Source: Pelecanus crispus
Lineage: Eukaryota; Chordata; Aves; Pelecaniformes; Pelecanidae
Direction of reading: 5' to 3'
NCBI RefSeq assembly: GCF_030463565.1
Contig: NC_134652.1
Coordinates: 20,313,397-20,377,396 of the forward strand
Length of the DNA: 64,000 bases
The position numbers and the translations under genes are program-made. The notes under the pieces are model-generated. The model made no database searches and was not told the DNA's origin. It saw only the letters and a list, made by a program, of their open reading frames with translations. Shown here piece by piece: positions 24,401 to 35,585 of the stretch (the first letter of the stretch is position 1; every line of letters begins with the position of its first letter).

Positions 24401-27400
24401 GACGGGGACCAGAATGGAGCCCTCATAGTCCAGGAGGAAGCAGTTAATGACCTGCTATGCCACCTGGACGTTCACAAGTCTATGGGGCCAGATGGGATCC
24501 ACCCGAGGGTACTGAGGGAGCTGGCAGAGGAGCTCGCCAAGCCACTTTCCATCATCTATCAGCAGTCCTGGTTAACAGGGGAGATCCCTGATGACTGGAG
24601 GCTTGCCAACGTGACGCCCATCTACAAGAAGGGCTGGAAGGAGGACCCGGGGAACTACAGGCCTGTCAGCCTGACCTTGGTGCCGGGAAAGATTATGGAG
24701 CGGTTCATATTGAGTGAACTCAACAGGCAAGTGCAGGTCAACCAGGGGATCAGGCCCAGCCAGCATGGGTTCATGAAAGGCAGGTCCTGCTTGACCAACC
24801 TGATCTCCTTTTATGACCTGGTGACCTGCCTGGTAGATGATGGAAAGGCTGTGGATGTCATTTACCTGGACTTTAGCAAAGCTTTTGACACCGTCTCCCA
24901 CAATATTCTCCTCGGGAAGCTGGCAGCTCATGGCTTGGATGGGCGTACTCTTTGCTGGGTAAAAAACTGGTTGGGTGGCCGAGCCCAGAGAGTAGTGGTG
25001 AATGGAGTTAAGTCCAGTTGGCCGCTGGTCACGAGCGGTGTTCCCCAGGGCTCTGTTTTGGGGCCAGCCTTGTTTAATATCTTTATCGATGATCTGGATG
25101 AGGGGATTGAGCGCACCCTCAGTAAGTTTGCAGACGACACCAAACTGGGTGGGAGTGTCGATCTGCTGGAGGGTAGGATGGCCCTGCAGAGGGACCTGGA
25201 CAGGCTGGACCGATGGGCCGAGGCCAACTGTATGAGGTTTAACAAGGCCAAGTGCCAGGTCCTGCACTTCAGTCACAAAAACCCCATGGCAACGCTACAG
25301 GCTTGGGGAAGAGTGGCTGGAAAGCTGCCTGGCCGAAAAGGACCTGGGGGTGTTGGTCGACAGCCGGCTGAACATGAGCCAGCAGTGTGCCCAGGTGGCC
25401 AAGAAGGCCAACAGCATCCTGGCTTGTATCAGGAATAGTGTGGCCAGCCGGAGCAGGGAGGTGATTGTTCCCCTGTACTCGGCACTGGTGAGGCCACACC
25501 TGGAATACTGTGTCGAGTTTTGGGCCCCTCAATACAAGAAAGACATTGAGGTGCTGGAGCGTGTTCAGAGAAGGGCAACAAAGCTGGTGAAGGGTCTGGA
25601 GCACAAGCCTTATGAGGAGTGGCTGAGGGAACTGGGGTTGTTTAGCCTGGAGAAGAGGAGGCTGAGGGGAGACCTTATCGTTCTCTACAACTACCTGAAA
25701 GGAGGTTGTAGTGAGGTGGGTGTTGGTCTCTTCTCCCATGTAGTTAGCGATAGGACGAGAGGAAATGGGCTTAAGCTGCACCAGGGGAGGTTTAGGTTGG
25801 AAATTAGGAAAAATTTCTTTACGGAAAGGGTGGTCAAGCATTGGAACAGTCTGCCCAGAGAGGTGGTGGAGTCCCCATCCCTGGAAGTGTTCAAAAAACG
25901 GGTAGATGTGGCACTTTGGGACATGGTTTAGTCTAGTCTACCCTTGATTGGCTTAGAGTAGACTTGGTAGTGTGGGTTAATGGTTGGACTGGATGATCTT
26001 AAAGGTCTTTTCCAACCTAAACGATTCTATGATTCTATGATAGAGAAAGTGATATAGTGCCTTTCCCATGTCTCTGTGTATTTTATGGTTTGGATTATAA
26101 ATTTCATTTTGAATTTCCTGCATTTGTACATCCTTGTTTGTTGGATCATAGCACCATTTTTATGATTGCATCCAGTAACTGGCTCTCAGATCCCACCAGT
26201 CTCCCCAGTTGCTGGCATTTGGGTGTACAGGTCCCCAAGGATGCAACCCCACTCCACTTGCTGGTACAGACCATGCACTCACTCACTCACCCTATGGATC
26301 CCCAGAAGCTGGCTTTGGACATCCAGTAGCTGGTCAGAGATCCTCTCTCTACCCTGGGTGCCTCACCCTTAGACACACGCACGCACATTGACCAGACCCT
26401 GTTTACATACAACTGGTCCTTAATACCCCTTTACCCCTCTCTATTTTTCAACATTTGTACCTGCTCAAATCACCCACATCCCTTGTTTCCCTGCCTTTGG
26501 TCCCGCTCCTCAGACATCCCATAATAAGTCTTGTGCAATCCCCAAATGCTTTTCCCTGCATCCCACAACGTGGCCCATATCCCTAGGCGGTTCAGACTGT
26601 AAGGCACTCCCATGGACCCCTGGTGCTCGATGTCCCCCCGGCCTGTAGGGCTGAGGGTCCCCTGGGAGGCCCGGGTGGGGGCTCATGTCCCTGACTTTGG
26701 GGAGCCCCCACCTGCCCTTGTGCATCTGTGCTCCTCCGTGTGCGTGGGGATGAGCTCATGGCTCTTGGGACTGGCCTGGAAGCAGCCGGGGCAGGGTGAT
26801 ATTTGGGTTCCCCCTCCTGCCATTGCCTGCCTGTGCCCCTGTGTGGGTGTGTTGACCAGCTTTTATCACTCGGTCTACCAAAGACAAACTTTTACAATGC
26901 AGAGGAGATAACACTTTAGTCCATATTGTGCTCTCACTTAAAGGAGGAATTACACACGACTTTATAACTGAGGCTTTTCAGTCAAATCCCTCTTTGTCAG
27001 CAAGACTTCTCTGCTCTCCCTCCTGTAAAACCTAGGGGGTCTAACAGCCTGCGTGGTACAACATGTGCTGCCGCTCAACTGCAAAATCATTTAAAACAGG
27101 AGCTGTCTTTTGGGTAAAAAAAAAAAAAAAACAGTGAGTGGAAAGACTGGAAAATTATGAGGCAGCAAAACAAGGAGGAATTGGGAAGCACTTTTTGCAG
27201 GTTCTGGGACAGTGGGAAGGACACTGAATACACATTTCCACCCAAGCCACGTGACAAGAGAGGCACTGCAGGGAGGTCAGACAAAAATGGTATTTATAAA
27301 TGCTGTTAATACATAAGTTTGTCTTACAGACTACTTTGCCTTTCTCAAATACTGCCCAGCTGATGTTTTTGATTGGTATTAACAACAGTTCCTAATTAGA

Positions 27401-28277
27401 AAGCTGTATGTGAGGTAATTATAGTTCTTCTGGGATAAAGGGAAAGTGAGAGTAAGTTCCCGTTATTATCACTATCTTGTTAGAAACCTTTGGCTACAGG
27501 TGAATACCACAGAACAGATACTGGTTGGCAAATCAGCAGGAATAGCTTGAAGCATTTGAGTAGTCACATTCAACTCAAAATGAAATGTGTATTGTTTTTT
27601 ATCGCCTCAGCTGAAAACCATGACAATGTCCATGGCTGAAAACGACAGTGGAGAGTAATTATTGAAAAGACATTTTTGGAAAATGAATATTCATGAATGT
27701 CACAGAAACAGGTTTGTGATGCAGATTCAATACAGTTTAGCTTAGTTCAATACATAATTGGTAAACGCAATTTCCAAAGTTGTCATAAACATCTTGGCTT
27801 TGCCCTATTTGAGAATGTGTGTGTGCGCGCCTCTGTGCATACGTGACAGTCTTCAGAAAATGTTACCCCCTGCCCCACTCTTATGCTCCAAGCTGCAGCC
27901 CGGAACCTGCACTGCCCTGTTTGGTGGTCCTCGCAGTAGTAGAGATCAGAAAGGAAATTCTCAAATGCGTTGGTGCCAGGCACCCATTTGACTGGGCACC
28001 AGCCTGGATTTCATCCCTGAACTGCATGCACACAGTTTTTCTGACTGTCAGCTCTCTTCACGGAGACTGGCCCTGGTTGGGGAAGCAATAACATTACAAT
28101 ATTCAATAGCATCCTTATTTTATCTTGATTCTTCCAGTAAATATTCTGTAAAATATTTTCTCCTGTTTGGATCCCCAAAGTCCCTCGCTGCTTACATTTA
28201 TGTAAAAAATAAGCATTATTTTCCTGTGGCATAGCAAAAAAGCATCTTTCAGAGACAGGGTTGCTTGCTTACCTCAT
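21458..28277 (-). CDS. IFIT5: Interferon-induced protein with tetratricopeptide repeats 5, two coding exons
   Basis: Cytosolic antiviral protein made of TPR helix pairs that binds single-stranded RNA with a 5'-triphosphate. Exon 1 gives ATG plus two bases (28277 down to 28273) before a GTAAGC donor. Exon 2 runs from 22895 down to the stop at 21458-21460 after a TTTTTTCCAG acceptor. Joined length is 480 aa (human 482). Exon 2 reads open upstream of its true border (to 22909), but that part is intron. Recognisable blocks are LQLECHFTW near residue 15, [11 protein letters not shown] near 100, [15 protein letters not shown] near 145, YRLDDS near 185 and [10 protein letters not shown] near 250. 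The tiny-first-exon structure is the hallmark of vertebrate IFIT genes. It is the only IFIT gene in the window, where mammals have several, and it is divergent from LIPA and convergent with SLC16A12. Its control by interferon is visible in the promoter (two ISREs). Confidence 0.97.
23240..26041 (+). mobile_element. CR1 LINE, 5'-truncated, most of ORF2, in the IFIT5 intron
   Basis: Begins inside the endonuclease region of ORF2 and runs to the canonical 3' end with two ATTCTATG units at about 26,025-26,041. Visible endonuclease motifs are [16 protein letters not shown] and SDHDMIKF. Reverse-transcriptase motifs are [14 protein letters not shown] (near 24,865), the block [16 protein letters not shown] and the catalytic loop FADDTKLGG (near 25,130), followed by the C-terminal block [12 protein letters not shown]. 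The frame is continuous from about 23,285 to 24,070. It then changes near 24,070, 24,210 and 25,290, so ORF2 is dead but little decayed. It lacks ORF1 (a full CR1 is about 4.5 kb). It lies antisense to IFIT5. The 5' border is approximate. Confidence 0.95.
26160..26900. other. C-rich, strand-asymmetric block in the IFIT5 intron, origin unknown
   Basis: About 740 bp markedly richer in C (plus strand) and GC than the rest of the intron, with runs such as CACTCACTCACTCAC near 26,277-26,291 and many CCC and CCCC clusters. Open frames in it are short and unlike known proteins. It may be an old, unrecognised repeat inserted next to the CR1 tail, but no terminal repeats or target duplication could be assigned. 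Confidence 0.4.
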
Positions 28278-28325
28278 GGTTCTCCTTCTCTGCTTGCTTG
28301 TCTTAAGGTAGTGTCAAAGGAGCAC
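28273..28325 (-). other. IFIT5: IFIT5 exon 1 (5' UTR, ATG and two bases)
   Basis: On the minus strand AGAACC-ATG-AG is followed at once by GTAAGC. The A at -3 and CC at -1/-2 make a good start context. The two bases after ATG complete a serine codon with the first base of exon 2, giving Met-Ser as in other IFIT proteins. The upper end (about 28,325) is inferred from the TATA box position. Confidence 0.85.
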
Positions 28326-28348
28326 GGCTCACTGTTGTTATGATCTCC

Positions 28349-28356
28349 TTTTTATA
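28349..28356 (-). promoter_or_regulatory. TATA box of IFIT5
   Basis: TATAAAAA on the minus strand, within ATATAAAAAGG. It lies about 75 bp upstream of the start codon, which predicts transcription start near 28,325 and a leader of roughly 50 nt. Confidence 0.8.
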
Positions 28357-28400
28357 TCCTCCAGTGCTCATGTGACCTGTGAGCAATTTAATGGGAAGCA

Positions 28401-28412
28401 GAAAGTGAAACT
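28401..28412 (-). promoter_or_regulatory. Proximal interferon-stimulated response element of IFIT5
   Basis: Plus strand GAAAGTGAAACT, minus strand AGTTTCACTTTC: a perfect match to the ISRE core AGTTTCNNTTTC bound by ISGF3 and IRF factors. It lies about 45 bp upstream of the TATA box. Confidence 0.9.
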
Positions 28413-28461
28413 TCAGCTTATGTCTGAATCTGCAAAAGAAGCTGGAACAGCCACCAGCAGG

Positions 28462-28473
28462 GAAATAGAAACT
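28462..28473 (-). promoter_or_regulatory. Distal interferon-stimulated response element of IFIT5
   Basis: Plus strand GAAATAGAAACT, minus strand AGTTTCTATTTC: a second perfect ISRE core in the same orientation, 61 bp from the first (start to start). Two tandem ISREs before a TATA box is the layout known from mammalian IFIT promoters. Confidence 0.88.
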
Positions 28474-29950
28474 TCTGAGTCACAAAGCTGCTTCTTTCAG
28501 CCTGGCTCTGTGCCATGCATTACACTGTGTTGTGAAGAATGCGGCAACAGCTCCTAATAGCTCCCAGCGTTTACTTTGTTCAAATCTAGAGGCATTTACA
28601 ATAAGAAGAATATTTCAGGCTAGTATAGGCTGACCTGCTTATCTCGCATAGGCTAGGGAAGGGTCATTTTCCCCTCCTGCCTCTGCTGATGCATCTTTGC
28701 ACAATTTTGCACCATGCTTTAGGCTCCTGTTTTACCGGTATTGTGTTATCCACGTAACACTCACACAACGCCTTATGGCCCCTGCCTGCACTCCTTCATC
28801 CTGTGTCTCCAGATCGCAAGGTCCCTGCTGTTGTACCAGGCCTGTATTTCTCTGCGCTACGTCATTGTGTAAGAGTACTAAATATCTCATCCCACCTAGA
28901 ACAACCGTTTGTTGCTGCTCTCTACAGAAAACTGCAGTTGTACTGTGCAAAGATAAACAAAAGTAAAACAAATTAGATAGACAGTCAATTCAAAAAATCG
29001 CTGTTGCAGTTGTGCCAAGCAAAACAAAGCTGCAGGCAGGTGAGGACAAGCTCAAACAGAGCAGGCCTGGCAAGCCTGGGTCCTGAGGCTATGCAAACTC
29101 AGCGCAAAGCTTACGGCCTGTGGCTAGCAACAGCGCTGCTGCGTTGCAGGGCTACGCGTTGGCAAAGAGATGGGGCACGGGTTGGGTGCTGGCGCACCTA
29201 TGGATATAAACAACTCGCTGATGCTTAGTTTAAAAATAAATAAATGCAGACCTGGCTTGATAAAATTGATTTCAGGGGTAACAAACAGATCAAAGAAATA
29301 GTGTCTAACATATGTAAATGGCACTGTATATAGTAAAGTCAGATGTAACCTGAAGCTGCAGACCAGTGAAGAAAAAGAAAGGTGTAAAAGTGTGTTAGCA
29401 AACATATAAAAATAACCCAAAGTGGATCCTGGGGAAAGGAAGTAGAAACCACCACCATCAGCATCATGTTTCTCCCAGAAAGGACGCCAGTGGCTGATGA
29501 CTGTTGATGTTACTTGCTCCAGCAGCCTGAAGATCCTGACGTGAATGCCCACAGGAGCAATCTTCTAGGGGAAGGAATAGAAACTAAGAAGTGTCCATGT
29601 GTGTGTAACAATTTTAACCATAATTTTACTATTATTGTGAATTTTTCTGTAAGTACTTTAACTGCATTATTTATTCTTTCTCTTTCTGTAATAACTAGGT
29701 CTATACTAATGATAATTCTTGCATTAGACTAAGATTTTCATTATACTAACAAAATAATTCTTGTCTTTACCTAACTATGTAAGATTTGCTTCCTCTTTAC
29801 CCATAAACAAGGTATTTTAAGTAACTTCACAGAACCTCTCTCTGTTCTTGAATCCATTCCATTTTAAAATGTGAGAGTATGTTGTTAAGAAATATGTTTA
29901 ATTAGGTACTGTCTAATGTCCTTTCATAATTAATATCTGTAGAATTTAAG

Positions 29951-29964
29951 CCCCCCCCCCCCCC
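29951..29964. repeat. Poly-C run
   Basis: Fourteen consecutive C residues in AT-rich surroundings. It is likely length-polymorphic, and its length in an assembly may be unreliable. Confidence 0.9.
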
Positions 29965-30309
29965 TTGCAGGAATAAGCAAATAAAAATGCATATAAGGGT
30001 GCCTCACAAGGCTTCTCAATGTTCCTGGTATATGATAGTGTCAACTCCCCTCATTTTGTGAGTTTTTTAGTGGAGGATGCACAAGGTTGTCCCTCTGTCC
30101 TAACAAGCCACGAAGTCATTTATATCAAACATTATTAGCACCTTAGAACTGCTGCTGCCATGTTCATGTTCAACCTCTGCAATTACAGACAAGAATTAAC
30201 AGTATTCCATGTTTTTATTTATAAATTTATATAATCCCTGATGGCCAGTTTGTATGTTTTCAAGAATTTTAGGTTCTGGCTTACAAAAGTTTATTTTCTG
30301 CAGTGTGAA

Positions 30310-30550
30310 CAGTCCGTACCCCCACCCTCACAAGCGTGTAGGAAGCATCTATGTAGGGCGGAGCGAACCTCTGGATCCTGTGGTAAGCCGCACTCATCCT
30401 CCGGGTTTGGCCAGGTCGTGGCTCTATCCGTCCGGCTCCAGCGACCCTCGGGCTGTCTGGGGGAAAGCTGGGACAGCCTGCAAGCCCCTGTGGAAGCACT
30501 CTGTCCGGGAAGGCTCCCAGTGGTGTGGGCAGTTTCAGCCTGCATGGAGT
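30310..30550. other. Small GC-rich patch, function unknown
   Basis: A 240-bp stretch with many CpGs inside otherwise AT-rich intergenic DNA, including GTAGGGCGGAGCG and a possible splice donor GGTAAGC near 30,381. Both strands carry overlapping open frames of about 100 codons, which is expected from composition alone. It could be a regulatory element or an exon of a non-coding RNA; nothing in the sequence decides this. Confidence 0.3.
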
Positions 30551-32339
30551 TGAATTTGCGGTAGGCAGTAACTCTTCAGAACACGGCTGTCCTTTTCCTT
30601 TCCCTTCTTTCCCTTCTTTTAAAACCAAACCAAAACAAAACAGTCTCACATATGAGAACTTTCGGTTTCTACAAGAAGTTGGAGAGTCTTAGTAACACAT
30701 ACCCCTCTTGTGTCTCATTTAAGCGATTTTGTGTGTATGTGTAGTGGTGGGGGGGTGTTGGAGCTGATGTTTCAGAGCTCAAGATAGTGCAGCTACTACT
30801 CTGAGTAGCACACAACCTTCTAGCAATCAGGTATTTGATAAGTGGTGAAAAGAAGCAGTGAATTGGGAAGGAAAAAAAGATTAGGGTATCTACACAGATT
30901 CATGTATTTCATGGAAAATAAAGGTTGCAGGTAGTTGTAGAAAAATGTATTTAAAAGGTTTCTGCAAGGCCAAATTCAAATCTAGACATTAATGATTTGC
31001 TATGCTACTAAGTATCTATGTGTTTCTTGTCTCTGTTTCTGTCCCAGGTGTCTGTTTTCCTTGGTACCTAGCTTGGTACATATGGGAAAATGCAGGAATT
31101 TTCCTTCTGGAATGCAAAAATTTGCCCTAGTTTCCATATTTTTACAAATTGAGTTGTATCTGCATGTTTTGGTTTCATGCAAATGCCTATTGAATAAAAT
31201 AAGTGCAGGAAAGTGCTTAAAATAGAGGAAGTAAGAGAATAGTTATGCAATGCCTTTCTGCAGCCATCTTTGTAACTCACTTGGCACAGCACAGGAAAAT
31301 TGATACGTACTCTACAGCCCCGCTGCTTTCACTTCGGGGAAACTGCCTGGTATCCGAGAGAGCTGCATTGCACAGCAGCAAACGCAAGGACTTCTTGGAA
31401 AACACTTGTGCAGAAATGGGCTGGAAACAACAACTGCATTCATACTTAATACAAAGACTTTGTTTACTTGAGTGTTACATACATATGCAAGAATAGGGAA
31501 TGGCTTCAAAGATATCTGTACATTTTAGGGAGAAAACTCACATCTGTACATTTCTTTGGAGCTGAGATGGATACCTGCTGACAAAGAATTCTCCCCTGGT
31601 AGTGTTAGCCCAGCCAAACAATTGCCTGAAATGCAACTTTCATTATTAAAATATTGTAAATTAACTATAGCGTAGTAAATGACAAGGATCGCTTTAAGTA
31701 TTCTATTTTATGCTCGTTTCGATTTAGCCTAGTTCAGCATAAAATTACTATGTTCGACGAGCAGCAGTTGTGGCATTTTATAACTTGGGTTTTCCCTTAG
31801 GAGGGAAGAGTACCCTGTAATTAATTTGACAGAAAGCCCAAGTAAATCGCTGAGCGATATATTTGCTCTCCAAGTTCTTTAAAATCAAATGACCCTAAGA
31901 AAGAGGATCCAGGAATGCAAAGGGTTGCGTAGTGTCACTTGTATCGAGTGATGTCTCCATCCATCAAAACAAGGGGACGCTATGAAGACTTCAATGATTT
32001 TTCAATTGAAATCTTAATGCTTTCTAAACAAACAGAAACATTTCTGTTCTTGAGGCATTCCTGCTCTACCACTGTGTATTTGGTGTCAGGTTTCTCTATT
32101 GCTCTGAAGATGTCATTATGGGTGTAGTAACATGACTATTTGTATCAGAAGATTGAATCTGGTCCAAGTTTTTGCGAGCCTGGTCGCACATCCCCTGACT
32201 ACAGCCGTGCCTCTCTGGGAAATTACAGGTGTGCAATTCAGTGCCGGTTAGCTGCCCCAGAACACGGAGATCAAACAGGTTTGCAGGAAGCTGATGACAA
32301 CCCTGCCAGAGCTGTGTGCCTGCGTCTGCCTTCAGCCTC

Positions 32340-33640
32340 TCCTTGCTGCTGCCTTCACCCTGGAGACTGCCGCGGGCTCTGCGGCGGGGTCAGGGCAGAA
32401 AATAAAATACACCCTCGCAGGGCGGCACGGTGAGGGGGTGCTGGAGACTGGAGCAGATGCAGCGGAGGAGGGCTGGGAGGGAAAGGTTACGGGCGCCGCT
32501 CTCGGGGCCCAAAGGTTTCTGAAAATGGAGTCCGGGGGGGGGGGGCGCATCTACACACGCGCTGCTTGAGAAACGCTGAATCACGCCGGCTCAGGCAGCC
32601 CAAGGCCGCGCCCCCCGGCCCGCCGCCGGGCGAGGGCTCCGGCCTCAGGAGAGGCAGCCGCGGGCGGGGGCTGCGCGGGCTGGGCGGCCACCGCCCCGGG
32701 CGGGCTCCCTCCCCGCGGCGCCCGGCGGCGTGGGCCGGGCGGCGCCAGCCGCCGCCGATAGGCCGCGCCGCATGGCCTGAGCGGCGCCGCCGGCCGAGCG
32801 CCCTCCTCCCGCCCCGCCGCGGCGGGCTGAGCCGCGCTGGGAGCGGCGGGAGGGGGCGCGGGCGGGCCCCGGCGCCGCAGCAGCTCTCGCCCCGCCGCCG
32901 GGCCGCAGGCACCCGAAGGGGGAGGCGCGAAGCGCTGCGGGACACACCCGGGCGCCCGGCCCGGCCCGGCAGCGCCGTGCGGCGGGGGCCGGCCGCGCTC
33001 GTTCTGGCGCTCGGGGCCGCACAGCGCCTCCGGCCCGCGGCCGCCTCCCCGCCGCTGGCAGGACCGCGGCCGCCGCCGTCCTCGCCCCGTCAGCTGGGCG
33101 GCCGCCCCCGCCCTGTCACGCGGCCCCGTGCCGGCCGCCGCGCCCGGCGGAGGCGGCACATAAGCCTCGGCGGGGCCCGCTCGCTGCCGCCCTAGCGCCG
33201 GGTTCCGCTTCGCCGCGGCGCGTCGGGGCCTCCCGCCCCCTTCCCCTGGGGCCAGGATGCGGGGCCTGGTGGTCGCCGCTTTCCTGCTGCAGAGCGTCGC
33301 CGGTTCGGGCGCGTTCGCCAGAGGGAGGAGAAACGTGGACCCCGAAACGAACATGAACATCGTGAGTGGCGGCGCGGGGCGCGGCGGTGAGGGGAAGGTG
33401 CCCCGGCCGGGCAGCGGGTGTGGCCGCGGCGCTGCGGCGGGGCGAGGAGAGGAGCAGATGGGCTCTGCCCCGGGCGGCCCTTGGCGCCTGCACGGCCCCG
33501 CGGGCGCAGCCCGGAGCCTCCCGCCCTCGGCCGCCGCCGGGAGAGCCCCGGGAGAGCTCGGGCACTGCTCAGCGGTCAGCCCGCTGCTGCTTGCGCCGCT
33601 GCTTAGGCGTCGTCTTCCTCTTCTCCTTCCAGGTCCTCCT
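32340..33640. promoter_or_regulatory. CpG island promoter of LIPA
   Basis: About 1.3 kb of very GC- and CpG-rich sequence containing many GC boxes, spanning the LIPA leader, exon 1 and the start of intron 1. There is no strong TATA box; an ACATAAG sequence near 33,157 is a weak candidate. Long minus- and plus-strand open frames here arise from composition and are not genes. Confidence 0.85.
33115..33124 (+). promoter_or_regulatory. CLEAR-like element in the LIPA promoter (weak)
   Basis: GTCACGCGGC matches 8 of 10 bases of the lysosomal-gene CLEAR consensus GTCACGTGAC bound by TFEB/TFE3. It lies about 140 bp before the LIPA start codon, a typical position. The central CACGTG is not intact, so binding is uncertain. 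Confidence 0.3.
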
Positions 33641-35554
33641 TGGACCCCTGTTGCCTGTGGCTGATCTTTCTCTCACGTATTTTCTGATCCAGACCTGTGC
33701 TTTCTGCTAGAGTCGGAACACTCTCTTTCTTAACGGCTAGAAAAGCGCACGTTTATGAAGCGTACTTGTGCTGCTGGCGCGATGCTCCCGTGTTCTTACC
33801 CACAGCTGCTTTTCTTCCCATCTGGCATTTACTTTTTTAACCTTATTCTCCTTCTGCAGCAATAGCCAACTCCAGAAAATATTTGCTGTTAGTAACTGGG
33901 ACTAGTTGCTCTTTCCTCTGCCCCGTCTAAACTGTGCTGTTTTCTTATGTGTGCCAGAAGGTATGTCAAACTAGAAATGCTTAAGGTCTATAATAAAAGA
34001 AGTGCTTGAGTTGTCAGTGTCATCTAAATATAATTTCCAGGACTGAAAATAATCATTTAGTCTGAGGCTAATAGCATTTGAATGGAATTTAGCCTTAAAA
34101 TAATTTTGGAATGTCAGTGTCACTGTGGATGATTAAAGATACATGTAAAAGAAATAGCATGTTTAATTAAATGCTCCTTCTCTTCCTTGCCCAGCAGCCT
34201 AAGAGTAGAACACCAATCGTGTCTTGCATTTCTTACATTTTCTCAAGGCACGGTTGGTGTCATAAAACCAATTAAATAGCAAGTTCTCTGTCCTAATGGA
34301 GTTGCATCAAAGGAAAGTAGCATAAAAGCCTAAGAGATGGGAGATAAACCTATTAATGAAATCAGTGTTGAACAACTGAGGCTTTTTTGTTGTTATTTTC
34401 TTCTTTGGCTTGTCAGCAAAGTCACTTAAAAGCTCTGCAACAGACACGAGGTTTGAGGAGAAAGGTGAGTAGGAAGTGGCACATGGATACGAGCTGAGGT
34501 GGCAATGTCAGCAGCTCGCGCGTGTGAAGAGTGTGACCTTAGTGTTTTAAAGCTGCTTTGTGGTTCATTCCGGCACATTGCCTGGACATGATTGTGTCCT
34601 CTGTACAACAGAGAATTTGGCATAAAGTTCAGATAGAAATTTGAAGTGTTTTTAAAGAAGCCTTTCCCTTCAGGATACATGAACTCATCCTTCCTTCTCT
34701 TCTTCCATGTGCTGCTGTAGTGCCAGTGGCTTTTTGCTGTTCTCACTTGTTTGTTACTGGAAGATACTGCTTTCCTTGAGAGCAGACAGTTTCAATTTTT
34801 GTCTGCCAAATCTGTGTCTTGGTGCTTTGCCCTGTTATCATAACCTCCTTTTCAACACTTCAGTCTCCTTTGTCACTGTAAGCAGCGTGTGAGTAACTAA
34901 TAGACAGTGGATGGGGACAGGCTGGGGAGTCCTCCCAAATTCCTAGGATAAGATTTGTGCTCTGGCTAGTTCCTGACTCCATACTGGAATAAGTCTCATA
35001 AGAAAACCTATCTGCATTGAATAGGTGGGTGGTATGGCACATTTCTACCACATCCTTTAATTTCACATTGCTGTCTTTGGAAGGAACCCAGAGTACTTTG
35101 CACGTGTTAATGAACTGAGGCGGCTGGCAGTCTGACTCCAAGGTGGTTTCTTTTCTTTCTTCAGAGTCAAATTATTACCTTCAGGGGATACCCTAGTGAG
35201 GAGTACGAAGTGACAACAGAAGATGGGTACATCCTTTCCATTAACAGAATTCCTTATGGAAGAAAAGGCCCTGAGAGGAGCAAAGGTAGGATTTATTTGT
35301 GCTTGAAAAAATGGGAAGTCATGAAAAAGCCCTCTTTGATTTATAGAAGTTTTGCTTCTGTAACAGTCCAGAAGAAGATTAAAGACTCTATGACCTACGC
35401 AGTTAGACTGTTTTATTGGTGAATGTTATGGCCAAAATGGATTAGGCCCATATAGAGTGACTTGAGTAAAGGAAGGGGGAAGGAGTTAGAAAGCTATACT
35501 TTCATGGCATTCCCTTTTTGGGACATTAATACAAGCCCTTCACTGTTGTTTGAT

Positions 35555-35585
<31 letters not shown>

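Larger units (their letters stand above)
22896..28272 (-). other. Single intron of IFIT5
   Basis: A 5.4-kb intron between the two-codon first exon and the main exon, bounded by GTAAGC at its 5' end (28272 downward) and TTTTTTCCAG at its 3' end (22896). About half of it is an antisense CR1 insertion. The 22,930-23,230 part next to exon 2 and the 27,000-28,260 part next to exon 1 show nothing else recognisable. Confidence 0.85.
28480..32330. other. IFIT5-LIPA intergenic region; no gene recognised
   Basis: Sequence between two divergent genes. It has no TPR-coding frame, so no second IFIT copy or IFIT pseudogene is apparent. It holds a 14-base C run (29,951-29,964) and a locally GC-rich patch (about 30,310-30,550) without recognisable coding content. 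The rest is AT-rich. Confidence 0.6.

Noticed and set aside
23354-25931. Long plus-strand frames as possible host genes
   Set aside because: Endonuclease and reverse-transcriptase motifs and the ATTCTATG tail identify them as CR1 ORF2; the opposite-strand frames of up to 234 codons are shadows of it.
32487-33565. Long overlapping open frames of 100-260 codons on both strands around the LIPA start
   Set aside because: They lie in a CpG island where stop codons are rare by composition. They are rich in Arg, Pro, Ala and Gly, overlap each other in several frames and have no family similarity.
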